Source: Puniceicoccaceae bacterium (GTDB lineage Bacteria > Verrucomicrobiota > Verrucomicrobiia > Opitutales > JAFGAQ01). Taken from it: a stretch of DNA of 64,000 nucleotides. Below, piece by piece: positions 35,815 to 43,901 of the stretch. A model generated the notes under the pieces. That model searched no databases. It was not told the origin of the DNA and saw only the letters and a list, made by a program, of their open reading frames with translations. Each line of letters begins with the position of its first letter. Position 1 is the first letter of the stretch. The position numbers and the translations under genes are program-made. The stretch is taken from contig JANQOQ010000008.1 in the NCBI GenBank assembly GCA_028285755.1, positions 961,399-1,025,398 of the forward strand. Direction: 5' to 3'.

Positions 35815-37101
35815 ATGAGTAAGCTTGACTCATACACTTACCCTAATGGTTCAAAGATAAGAATTCGGGTTAAACTGAACTCAAATCAAACCGGTGTATT
35901 CGGATATTCATATCAGGTAGATATACCTGAAGGAGTTACATCTGGGAAAAGGATTAGAAAGCAATTTACTTCTAAAAAAGAAGCTGAGTCTTTTGCTAAG
36001 GAGCAATACGATGGCCTAAAAAATCAAGGAGTTCCTTACTTTGATTCAACCCCTCAAGAAAGGAATGAATTTGTTGAGGTTCTACCTCAATTAAGGGATG
36101 CGGGTTTGAGCTTAAAGCAAGCTGTCAGTTTTGCATTGGAACGTATACGCCCTAAAGGTGGTGATAAATATATTCGCCATATAATTTCCGAATTATTGGC
36201 TCACAAGGAAAAATTGCTAACTAGAAAGCAGCTTCGTCCAGACACAGTTAAGTCTTTTCGTTCTAAATCAAAATTTATTTCTGAAGAGTTTGGGGGCTTA
36301 TTGATAAAAGATCTTAAGATCGAAGAAGTTATTCTTTGGATTAACTCTATGGAATTAAGGGATAGAACTAAGAAAAACTACCTTACATGTCTTAATGAGA
36401 TATTATCTTATGCCAAAAATAAGCAGTATATTTTTGATAACATCTTAGATTCATTGACTACATACGAGAGAAAGGAATTGTTTTCGGAGCAGGAAGATTC
36501 TGAACCAGGTATTTTGACCATCGAGGAAAGCAGAAGATTAATACATGCCGCTTACGACAATCCAGGTCTAGGATTGCTGCCAGTAGTTACATTGGCTTTA
36601 TTCTGTGGAATAAGAACTGAAGAACTACAGAGGCTTAAATGGGAAGATGTCAGACTAAAGGAAAAATTTGTTTTAATCAGCGCTTCTATAGCCAAGAAAA
36701 GAAAAATCAGAAGTGTATCCTTATCCAGCAATGCAATAGCTTGGTTGTCTAGTTGTGCAAAGAAAGAAGGATTAATTTACGATTCTAGAGAGAAATTGTC
36801 ATACAATAGCCAATTTAGTTTATTACTTCGAAAAGCCGAATTCCTTGATCCTGGGGGCAGAAAAAATTCAAATGGACAAGTTGCAATTTGTTGGAAAAAG
36901 AACGCCATGAGGCACTCCTTTGGCAGCTACCACTATGCTCTTCATGATGATGCAAAGAAAACTGCAAAAGAATTAGGCCACGGTGACAGCACAGATATGC
37001 TATTCACGCACTACAGGGCACTGACTACTAAGCAACTAGCAAAACAATATTTCTCTATTTATCCAAATTCCGCTGATCAAGTGGTAGTTAGTTTTATTTA
37101 A
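35815..37101 (+). CDS. Tyrosine recombinase (phage-type integrase)
   Basis: 428 residues with an N-terminal arm-binding region (about 20-60), a SAM-like core-binding domain (about 150-220) and a C-terminal catalytic domain. Catalytic residues visible: Arg267 (GIRTEE), Arg366 in AMRHSF, His389 in LGHGD and nucleophile Tyr400 in THYRAL. The first His of the HxxR box is replaced by Asn363. Low GC compared with flanking genes. Its position just after tRNA-Leu and the same orientation fit integration at the tRNA 3' end. No matching att copy was found by eye. Confidence 0.93.
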   Translation: MSKLDSYTYPNGSKIRIRVKLNSNQTGVFGYSYQVDIPEGVTSGKRIRKQFTSKKEAESFAKEQYDGLKNQGVPYFDSTPQERNEFVEVLPQLRDAGLSLKQAVSFALERIRPKGGDKYIRHIISELLAHKEKLLTRKQLRPDTVKSFRSKSKFISEEFGGLLIKDLKIEEVILWINSMELRDRTKKNYLTCLNEILSYAKNKQYIFDNILDSLTTYERKELFSEQEDSEPGILTIEESRRLIHAAYDNPGLGLLPVVTLALFCGIRTEELQRLKWEDVRLKEKFVLISASIAKKRKIRSVSLSSNAIAWLSSCAKKEGLIYDSREKLSYNSQFSLLLRKAEFLDPGGRKNSNGQVAICWKKNAMRHSFGSYHYALHDDAKKTAKELGHGDSTDMLFTHYRALTTKQLAKQYFSIYPNSADQVVVSFI

Positions 37102-37240
37102 ATCACTATATAAATAGTGGTTCATTGGCCCTATTTAAAGTGTTGACCTTACGGCAATATCATGTAATCCTGTGCATACAGTGCGCCAAGAGGGTGCCTG
37201 AAAAACATTATGTTTATAATATAGCAAAAGGACATATATA

Positions 37241-37429
37241 ATGAATGAAAATAGGAACCGTAATCGAGGTTTGAAAAGTGTTAATGAAGTAGCAAGGTAT
37301 CTGAGGATTTCTGAAAGAAATCTGCGCTCAATTATTTCTAGTGGAGATTTAAAAGTGGTTAGGATTGGACGTAGAATTGTTATACGTTACCAGGACGTCC
37401 AAGCTTATTTAGAAAAGAATCTTAGATAG
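37241..37429 (+). CDS. Excisionase-family helix-turn-helix protein
   Basis: 62 residues. The segment LKSVNEVARYLRISERNLRSIISSGDLKVVRIGRRIVIRYQDVQAYLEKNL is the MerR-like HTH_17 fold of Xis/AlpA proteins. AlpA-like proteins act as recombination directionality factors or control integrases; this one lies 139 bp after the integrase. A possible promoter (TTGACC near 37143, TAATCC near 37165) precedes it. AGGA-type spacing before the ATG (AAAAGGACAT) is good. Confidence 0.88.
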   Translation: MNENRNRNRGLKSVNEVARYLRISERNLRSIISSGDLKVVRIGRRIVIRYQDVQAYLEKNLR

Positions 37430-37597
37430 CTTTGTATAAGGATGCTAAAATCTTCTTTAAGTGTATTTGTTGGCTTAGAGAGGCTTTGTATTTATTGTAT
37501 GTATTTTTACTCCATGAGATCGCTAATCATAGCTAATGTGATTTTTTGAGATATTCGCAGATTTTGAAATTATTCAATATCTAAGAGAATTTAGATA

Positions 37598-38566
37598 ATG
37601 ACGGCACTAAATCACAAAAACCGTAGATTAAGCAAAACGGTAAAAACAATACGGGGTGGCAGAAAATTACGGAGTGCTACGCTTAGAATAGAAATTAAGA
37701 AAAATACCGTGATCGGTATGGATCGAGTGGTTACTCAACTAAGCCAAGAACATGCAGGTAGGAAATGGGTGTTTTTTGGTCGAAGTTCTACAAAAAAACA
37801 GATGAGGAATATTGAGCTTCAGTATGAAGCTTGTAAGAAAGAATGTGAAAAATATGGTTGTGAATTAATTGGAGAATATTGGGCAGTTGAAAAAGGACAA
37901 ATAACTAGTAGAAGAAAACTGATTGAGGCTATAAATTTTGCCAAAGAAAATAATGCGTTTGTTATAGCTTCATCCAGTGACAGATTCTTTCGGAAATTCA
38001 AGGAATCAGATGAAAACAATTATACTCCACCGAGCCAGGAAGATATTCAGAGATTTCAAGACTTTCGTATGGATAACGAAAATAAGAATGATCCAGATGA
38101 GTGTGTTGAATTAGTATCATTGCTTGATCCTAATGAAAATTTTTTAAATACCCAGAGTTATTATAAGAAATTAGGAAGACAACGAGAGTTAAGAAATAAA
38201 GGAAAAAGAGCTAAGGGCCGAGCCACACTGGAAGAACAGAAACAATTCATCCCAGAAATCTACTATTTACTTACAATTGGATTTTCGCCAAACAGTATAG
38301 CTAAAAAGCTAAAAAGATCGGATACTACAGTTCGCAATTATAAGAAATGTTTTATCCTTCAGGGGGTAAACTTTATCAAACCTGATAGTTATATAGATAA
38401 ATATAATGGCTTATCTATTAATGAGTTAAAGCTTCATCGGCAACATAAACACGCATATGTGAACTCTGGTATAAATTATAAACAACTTAAAAAAGATTTG
38501 ATTGGAATTAAGAAGAAAAAGCTCAATGAAGATGATATAGTATTACTGCGTAATACATGCAGCTGA
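37598..38566 (+). CDS. Serine-recombinase-like protein with HTH region
   Basis: 322 residues. Residues about 54-135 resemble the resolvase catalytic domain: FFGRSSTKKQ (cf. YxRVSTxxQ, putative nucleophile Ser62 or 63), NIELQYEACKKECEKYGCELIGEYW, and VIASSSDRFFRKF (cf. DRLaR). After that come a variable region, a basic GKRAKGR linker, and an HTH-like segment (ISEIYYLLTIGFSPNSIAKKLKRSDTTVRNY-like). It is shorter than large serine recombinases and divergent, so it may be a small resolvase, an accessory recombinase or a degenerate copy. AT-rich, like its neighbours. Start at ATG 37598. Confidence 0.7.
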   Translation: MTALNHKNRRLSKTVKTIRGGRKLRSATLRIEIKKNTVIGMDRVVTQLSQEHAGRKWVFFGRSSTKKQMRNIELQYEACKKECEKYGCELIGEYWAVEKGQITSRRKLIEAINFAKENNAFVIASSSDRFFRKFKESDENNYTPPSQEDIQRFQDFRMDNENKNDPDECVELVSLLDPNENFLNTQSYYKKLGRQRELRNKGKRAKGRATLEEQKQFIPEIYYLLTIGFSPNSIAKKLKRSDTTVRNYKKCFILQGVNFIKPDSYIDKYNGLSINELKLHRQHKHAYVNSGINYKQLKKDLIGIKKKKLNEDDIVLLRNTCS

Positions 38567-38868
38567 CACCCCCGGTCCGTTTTGCAGATGTCACAAAGTG
38601 TCGAAAGATAGCGTTGACGTTATATGCACAAATAAAATTTAGCCTTTTTGGGCCTTTGGTTAATGTGTCATTTAAATAAGATTATTTTTTATTAATTATT
38701 GGCCCACAATTTTTTGAGTGATTCTTGAGCGAGAATTTTTTGGGAAAATTATAAAATACCATGACAATGTGTTTTATTGGGTATATTAATTTTTGCCTTT
38801 TTATTTGGGGCTAAGGGCAAGGACTTTATTTGATTTTTACTACCCTATTATGACAAATACAAATTTAA

Positions 38869-38922
38869 AGCCCTCACAGGGCATTAAAGCCTCAGACTAT
38901 ACCTTGGTATAGGCAGAGGGCT
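38869..38922 (+). promoter_or_regulatory. Structured RNA-like region with mutually exclusive pairings
   Basis: AGCCCTC (38869-38875) can pair with GAGGGCT (38916-38922) around an inner hairpin CTATACC-TT-GGTATAG (38897-38912). Alternatively GCCCT (38870-38874) can pair locally with AGGGC (38878-38882). Alternative pairings ahead of a terminator (38992-39023) are an attenuator-like layout. Seen directly in sequence; function is inferred. Confidence 0.4.
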
Positions 38923-38991
38923 AAATGTAACATCTTATAGGATCACATAAGCTTAAATCGATTTCTGGTTTTAATCGATCACCTCAAAATA

Positions 38992-39023
38992 CCCTAATTC
39001 CTGAAATTATTAGGGATTTTTTT
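38992..39023 (+). terminator. Rho-independent terminator-like hairpin
   Basis: CCCTAAT (38992-38998) and ATTAGGG (39009-39015) form a 7-bp stem with a 10-nt loop, followed by A and seven T (39017-39023). It could end transcription of the recombinase-like gene 426 bp upstream, or act in the leader of the dihydroorotase gene. Confidence 0.6.
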
Positions 39024-39323
39024 CTCCATCACGGACTTTAAAATACCTCAAGGATTTCCCTAAAAGGTGGTAAAGCTTGCTCGCAAGTGTGAACTGGATA
39101 AGAGGTTGTCGCGAGTTGTATTTATTCTTTATATTACAACTCTTGTATTTTCACCTCATTAATGATAGTATGCAATCACTCCGACATTTCACTACAGCGA
39201 TTGGCATGATTTTGCCAGTCTATCTGCAAGCTCTGGGGTCATATACTGGTGACGGTAGATTGGTGGAGCTGGTATATCGTATAGGTCAGACAACAGCAAT
39301 ATCGCAAAATACTGAAAAATTTC

Positions 39324-40439
39324 ATGACTCCCGAAGGATATAAACTTGAACTTCCCAAATGGTACGATTTGCATGCGCATTTTCGCCAGGGCAATATGAT
39401 GTCCACTTTGATCGCAGACCATAAAACAATGGGCTGTGCAGGAATTTTGGCGATGCCCAACACCGCTCCACCAGTGGCTAAAATCGAGGAGAGTAAAGAT
39501 CTGCCTTATTGGAGTCTTGAGACTTATCATGCCATGTTAGAAGAGGCAGGTGCTGGAGATATGGAGACGGTGATTGTGCCACTTTATCTAACTAAGGACA
39601 CAACCCCGGCGATGATAGAGGCGGGCAAAAAAAAAGGTCTACTCAAGGCTGTGAAATATTACCCACCGCATGGGACGACTGGTGCGGATTTCGGGCGGCC
39701 TTTATCAGAATACATTGAGAACGGAGTCTTCGCGGCGATGCAAGAAGCCGGAGTGGTACTGTGCATGCACGGGGAAGAGCACAATTTGGCATCTGAAGGG
39801 TATTTCGGGCGCGAAACTAATGCCGAAGAATACTTTTACATGGAGCGCGCACCACGTGTGCTCGAGGCATATCCAAATCTGAAGGTGGTCTGTGAGCATC
39901 TGACTACAAAAGTGGGTGTGGAGTTTGTTAAACAGGCCGGGGTTAATGTGACAGCCACGATTACGCCGCAGCATTTGCTTTATACGATTGGAGATTTGTT
40001 ACAAGGGCTTAAATATTATCTTTATTGCTTGCCGCTTCTGAAGTTTGAAGAGGACCGTCAAGCGCTTCGGGGTGCGGTGACAGCTGTTGGAAATGCCAAG
40101 TTTTTTGCTGGTACCGATAGTGCTCCGCATACGGAAAAAATGACGCGGTGTGGTTGCGCCGCTGGATGTTACACGGGTGGGATTGCGCCGCAGCTTTACG
40201 CCCAAGGATTCGAAGCGGCGGGTATGGATTTGAGCACGGATGAGGGACTGGCGAGCTTTGAACAGTTTCTATGCCGCGTTGGACCTGCCTTTTATGATTT
40301 AAGAATACCAAAGGAATGCTTCAAGCTCGAGAAAACACCACATATACTCAGGTCGCGCAGTGATGGCATTGTGCAACTACCACTGGGGCTCAGCCAAGAG
40401 GAAGAAACTACACTTCCCTGGTCAGTTTGCTCTACGTAA
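39324..40439 (+). CDS. pyrC: Dihydroorotase
   Basis: 371 residues, similar to the homodimeric E. coli-type enzyme. Metal and catalytic motifs: DLHAHFRQG (residues 14-22, DxHxH), the putative carboxylated Lys in AVKYYP, His in MHGEEHN, His in CEHLTT and Asp in GTDSAPH. It closes carbamoyl aspartate to dihydroorotate in pyrimidine synthesis. It lies alone between mobile-element genes and decayed sequence, with normal GC. It is either an extra copy carried by the island or a core gene at its right edge. Confidence 0.93.
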   Translation: MTPEGYKLELPKWYDLHAHFRQGNMMSTLIADHKTMGCAGILAMPNTAPPVAKIEESKDLPYWSLETYHAMLEEAGAGDMETVIVPLYLTKDTTPAMIEAGKKKGLLKAVKYYPPHGTTGADFGRPLSEYIENGVFAAMQEAGVVLCMHGEEHNLASEGYFGRETNAEEYFYMERAPRVLEAYPNLKVVCEHLTTKVGVEFVKQAGVNVTATITPQHLLYTIGDLLQGLKYYLYCLPLLKFEEDRQALRGAVTAVGNAKFFAGTDSAPHTEKMTRCGCAAGCYTGGIAPQLYAQGFEAAGMDLSTDEGLASFEQFLCRVGPAFYDLRIPKECFKLEKTPHILRSRSDGIVQLPLGLSQEEETTLPWSVCST

Positions 40440-40488
40440 ATTTTAGTTGTATCTTTATTACGCTTTCCACGATACGATCATTTTGAGT

Positions 40489-40826
40489 TCATCTGCAACC
40501 TTCTAAACTGAATGAGCCTATTATGGACTTTTCTCCGCTATAATAGATGACCGTATCAATGCTACCTTCAGGACCACTGAACGTAACCGAGTCAATTACA
40601 GTATCTTTAGACTATTTACTAAAGATAAGCATCTCGTCGTTGCGTTTGCGCATGGCATGATTTGTTTCTCACAAAAAGATTACCACTTAATTCGATATCC
40701 TTACTTCTTTGAATGATAACGCCGATGTCATCATTGTCAGCAAAGGTTGTATTAACCACTAAGCCGTAGACACATCTTGTCATTCGTAGTCCATTTCTAC
40801 ATTCAACAAGCAGGAAATTTGGTAAA
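40489..40826 (-). pseudogene. Decayed parallel beta-helix (pectate-lyase/NosD-like) protein gene
   Basis: Read on the minus strand, one frame gives TTFADNDDIGVIIQRSKDIE followed by LSGNLFVRNK. After a one-base frame change near 40660, the next frame continues through NDEMLIFSK, a stop, then SKDTVIDSVTFSGPEGSID and TVIYYSGEK, ending at the stop at 40489-40491. The repeated Asn/Val/Ile/Gly strand-turn pattern is typical of right-handed beta-helix proteins. One frameshift and one internal stop show that the gene is dead, and the N-terminus is missing. Confidence 0.6.
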
Positions 40827-40901
40827 AATTGCGTAAATATTAGCTAGATTTATATTAAATCTGTAAAATATTTGCTATAAAATCAGCTAATATTGCAATT
40901 T
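40826..40901. repeat. Imperfect inverted repeat, AT-rich
   Basis: A left arm (40826-40851, core AATATTAGCT-A-GATTT preceded by AAATTGC) is matched in reverse complement by a right arm (40880-40901, AAATC-AGCTAATATT-GCAATTT), with a few extra bases in the left arm. The arms could form a stem of about 22 bp with a 28-nt AT-rich loop. It lies 47 bp before the signal-peptidase-like gene and might be the remnant of a small mobile element or a transcript structure. Confidence 0.5.
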
Positions 40902-40947
40902 AACTTAAAAATATTTATTATATAAATTACTTAATCAATAACCTTCA

Positions 40948-41502
40948 TTGAAATACCTTCCGCAAAAGGTGACGTTAGGCGATCAATCGCTTACTAGTAT
41001 CGTTACCATTATGCTGCTTGCAGTATTGCTGCTCTCTTGCGCTCAGGGAGCCTCGAACTGTGATGGCAAGGACTTCTATGTTACCCGCATAGAAGGAGAC
41101 AGCATGTTGCCTACGCTACAAACCAATGACGTCACAGTTATAAACCGAGCTTATCCTTATAGAAAGCTTCGGAGAGGAGACATCGCTATCATTAGGAGTG
41201 ATTATGGCTATAACGTCATCCACCGTATCATACGTCGTCACCGAGGGGGGAAATGGATTACTCGCGGTGATAATAATAGACGTGAAGATTATGTAATTCT
41301 CACTGCGGATAATTATGGTGGCTTAGCCTTGGTCGGTGAATCATCTATAGCTCGTCATAATCGCTTTTTGGTTAAGAGAGCTGAACAAAATGAAAAAAAG
41401 CATACACAACTAGTTGCTGAAAATGATATTGACAGGGACAGATTGGTTAATGCTCGTGCTGAGATGGATTTTGTGTATACCTGGGCTCTCAGAGATACAT
41501 GA
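40948..41502 (+). CDS. Signal peptidase I-like (S26 family) putative lipoprotein
   Basis: 184 residues from TTG 40948; later in-frame GTG (40969) and ATG (41011) are alternatives, so the start is unsure. It has a hydrophobic N-terminus ending LLLSC (lipobox-like). The S26 catalytic motif is EGDSMLPTLQTNDVTVINR, with putative nucleophile in DSM. A second box GDIAIIRS...NVIHRIIRR has His where bacterial signal peptidases have Lys, as in the Ser-His (Sec11/SipW-like) type. The third box ITRGDNN is also present. The tail after residue 140 is not recognised. It lies in AT-rich accessory DNA without an evident substrate gene. Confidence 0.65.
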   Translation: MKYLPQKVTLGDQSLTSIVTIMLLAVLLLSCAQGASNCDGKDFYVTRIEGDSMLPTLQTNDVTVINRAYPYRKLRRGDIAIIRSDYGYNVIHRIIRRHRGGKWITRGDNNRREDYVILTADNYGGLALVGESSIARHNRFLVKRAEQNEKKHTQLVAENDIDRDRLVNARAEMDFVYTWALRDT

Positions 41503-42101
41503 TCTTTGAGTGGTAACTTGCTAATTGTCTTAATTCTTCAGGACAATATTTAGTTTCACATGAAAGTAGGTATACGCTTAATTTTACGTAGTAAAGCTAA
41601 TTATAATCGGTATCACTCGGTTGACTAAAGTCTGAAACATAATATTTTTCGATCCTCACGATTCAACCACAGCTAACCAATATTGTTTTCAATTTTATCT
41701 GATTCTTTCGTGTGAATGAGTGATAATAGTTTCCACTAAAACCTGATCCTCCAAGCATACTAAATATTTCGCCTATATGAGGTTATTTTGCTAATCAGGT
41801 ATACTAAACCCCAGAGATGAATTTGAAGCTTGAAGAAGAAAGCAAAATATCAAATTCCATTTAGTTTCCGGTTTTAGGTTAAACGAATTGCTGTTGTCTA
41901 CAAGGGAAATTGCCATATTTTGCAGTTTGTGAGATATTAATAAGTCCTTCATGAAACCACTTGTGATTAACCTAGCTAGCTAGGTTAAAGAAGAACCTTT
42001 GGTTTTCGCAAAATTAGAGGAGTATTTAATGGCATCATAGAAAAATAAAACCACTCAAGCATAATACATTTTCCTCACTAAAGCATCTATTATTATATAT
42101 A
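41503..42101. other. Non-coding AT-rich stretch with a perfect palindrome
   Basis: 599 bp with no supported gene. Stops are dense in all frames. It contains a 22-bp perfect palindrome (41967-41988). Near 42017-42032 an RBS-like AGAGGAG is followed by ATG GCA TCA TAG, possibly the residue of a small gene. Confidence 0.5.
41967..41988. repeat. 22-bp perfect palindrome
   Basis: The half TTAACCTAGCT (41967-41977) is followed at once by its exact reverse complement (41978-41988). It could be a dimeric-protein binding site or a cruciform. It lies 135 bp before the NTF2-like gene. Confidence 0.4.
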
Positions 42102-42122
42102 ATGTTAAAGAAAAGGATTAAT

Positions 42123-42485
42123 ATGGACGGAAAGTCTTTAACTCTTAAATACTATAAATTATTAAATGAAAGAAATTTAACCCATGTTGCATTATTGTTT
42201 CATGAATCTGCTACATATAGTTCAAATAATACCGGGGTCTATTTTGGAAAAAAAGATATCATAAAAATGATAGACTCTTTTTATAATGAATTCCCACAAT
42301 TACATTGGATTTTTCATGCAATAAAAACAATTAACGATAATATTGCTGAAATAGATCTGACCTTGTATGCTACAGACGAAGGCGGTAATAAGATCCAACG
42401 TAGCAACATTGAGACTGTAGTAACTGAAAACGACTATATCCGTCACATAGAAGTAAGGAATAAATTACTATGCAGTTCACAATAA
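42123..42485 (+). CDS. NTF2-like/SnoaL-type small protein
   Basis: 120 residues from ATG 42123, which has AAAAGGA a few nt upstream; ATG 42102 would add seven. The pattern LKYYKLLNERNLTHVALLFHESATYSS followed by YFGKKDIIKMIDSFYNEFPQLHW is that of the NTF2/SnoaL fold: a helix, a wide sheet and a pocket. Such proteins range from isomerases to accessory domains, so no reaction can be given. AT-rich, in accessory DNA. Confidence 0.65.
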   Translation: MDGKSLTLKYYKLLNERNLTHVALLFHESATYSSNNTGVYFGKKDIIKMIDSFYNEFPQLHWIFHAIKTINDNIAEIDLTLYATDEGGNKIQRSNIETVVTENDYIRHIEVRNKLLCSSQ

Positions 42486-42844
42486 CGGTATGCATTCAAG
42501 AGTGCGGGAGGTTCTGATTATACTCAGGGTGTGGAAACAAAAAGCCTTGTATTAGAGGTTGTCTATAATCGAACCAAAAAATGGAGAATTACATTCAATG
42601 CAACCAGGCAGAAAGTGGTCTGGACAGGTACGGGGAAACGCTCCTGGATTGGCAAATTAACAACCCCCATTTTGATACAAATCTAGATGATAAACCAGAT
42701 ACTTCTTTGATAGAAGAATTTTCGGAATCTATAATGATGCGAATTGGAATGTCCCATGAACCCAAGAAGTGTTTGGTTGCTTCATTGCCGATAGGTCTAA
42801 GAAATCTGATCGTAAACCTGCCTAATTGCTTAAAGAATAGATGA
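42486..42844 (+). pseudogene. Remnant of an Opitutae-type TonB-dependent receptor (C-terminal part)
   Basis: From 42486 one frame gives RYAFKSAGGSDYTQGVETKS, then LVLEVVYNRTKKWRITFNA and TRQKVVWTG, up to a stop at 42684-42686. The pattern (G.E.E..YN.T..WR..FNA.RQ) is that of the late beta-barrel strands in the TonB receptors common in Opitutae. The open 87-codon frame at 42581-42844 overlaps it in another frame and may continue the same decayed gene after a frameshift. No plug or signal peptide remains. It lies directly before the AraC regulator gene. Confidence 0.55.
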
Positions 42845-42928
42845 CGCAAGGGTTCATGATAGAGGTTAAATTACTGGCTTGATTTATTAAGATTGATTCT
42901 CAGTATCATCTTGTGTTTGCTATTTATT

Positions 42929-43861
42929 ATGATTCATTGCCCTTTTCATACACCTCAGGAGGAGATATTACAAATAGGCGGTCATGCAGTGACAGTAAGA
43001 CGCTTTACCCAGCACGAAGGTTTTTCATTTGCTAAATCCACCATACCGCCAAGCGATTCTTATGAGTTTAGCAAATCTCATTTTAGGGCTTTTTCGGTGA
43101 TCATGTATGTTAATGTCGGAACCGTCAGCTTTCACTTGCCGGACCAAGGGTATACAGATGTATCCGCAGGAGAATGGTGTCTTTTGGTGGATTTTCAAAA
43201 TCAAGCGACATTCTCTTGCAAAGATGAGGCTTCAGTGAGTTGGTTCGAGTGCGATGCCATAATATGGGAAACACTTTGGCATGATCGAATTCAGGCCCAT
43301 AGCTACCAAGCGTGTATTAATTGCATACAACGGGAAGAATCCCTTTTATTCAAAGGCCTGTTTACTTCACAGATGAGCTTATTATTGGCGAAGCTCTGGT
43401 CCAATGAGGGAATAGATCCTTCTAATCGTCTCAAAGTAGCCTCTCAAGGTTATGAGCTGTTATCGGAAACCCTGGATGCTCCGGAATTTTTGCAAAAACC
43501 CCAGGCAGAACCTTGTTTACATAATGAGGATGAGTCTGCTTTGAAGGCAGCCGCAAGCTATCTGGAAAGGAATCTGGCATACGATCATTCCATAAAGGAG
43601 TTGAGCCGCAAAGTTCACCTAAATGAATTTAAGCTGAAGAAGGGTTTTCGGGAGCATTATCAGACGACTGTCTTTGGTTACCTGCGAAAAAAACGTATGG
43701 AATACGCACGGAGCTGCTTACTGGAAAATGGGGATACTGTATTGGAAGTGGCGCATAAGGTAGGTTATTCAAATCCCAGTCACTTTAGTCGGGCCTTTAG
43801 GGAGTCATTTGGTATCAACCCAAGTGAACTCAAACGCAGAGTTGCCATTGGTTATCATTAA
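42929..43861 (+). CDS. AraC-family transcriptional regulator (PchR-like)
   Basis: 310 residues from ATG 42929; a TTG at 42893 would add a hydrophobic 12-residue stretch and is unlikely. The C-terminal 100 residues form the double HTH of AraC/XylS: LNEFKLKKGFREHYQTTVFGYLRKKRMEYARSCL and VLEVAHKVGYSNPSHFSRAFRESFGINPSELKRR. The KLKKGF recognition helix and the N-terminal sensor part resemble PchR-type regulators that respond to iron chelates. The neighbouring iron-uptake genes fit this. It is the best in-window candidate to bind the 21-bp-spaced repeats near fbpA. Confidence 0.88.
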   Translation: MIHCPFHTPQEEILQIGGHAVTVRRFTQHEGFSFAKSTIPPSDSYEFSKSHFRAFSVIMYVNVGTVSFHLPDQGYTDVSAGEWCLLVDFQNQATFSCKDEASVSWFECDAIIWETLWHDRIQAHSYQACINCIQREESLLFKGLFTSQMSLLLAKLWSNEGIDPSNRLKVASQGYELLSETLDAPEFLQKPQAEPCLHNEDESALKAAASYLERNLAYDHSIKELSRKVHLNEFKLKKGFREHYQTTVFGYLRKKRMEYARSCLLENGDTVLEVAHKVGYSNPSHFSRAFRESFGINPSELKRRVAIGYH

Positions 43862-43901
43862 TTTGTTCCTGCGATAAACTTCTCAAATTCGCAAGAAAGT
43901 C

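Larger units (their letters stand above)
38567..39323. other. AT-rich non-coding region with structured elements, upstream of dihydroorotase
   Basis: 757 bp without a credible gene. It contains a complex hairpin region (38869-38922) and a terminator-like hairpin (38992-39023). The last 300 bp before the dihydroorotase start hold short frames with no family features. It is the likely right part of the mobile element or a long leader of the next gene. Confidence 0.5.

Noticed and set aside
42581-42844. 87-residue protein as an independent gene
   Set aside because: It overlaps a second frame with clear TonB-receptor similarity, so it is better read as part of the decayed gene.
38567-42900. Right attachment site copying the tRNA-Leu 3' end
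   Set aside because: No repeat of the T-arm/acceptor sequence of 35690-35716 was found by eye; an exact search could still reveal one.
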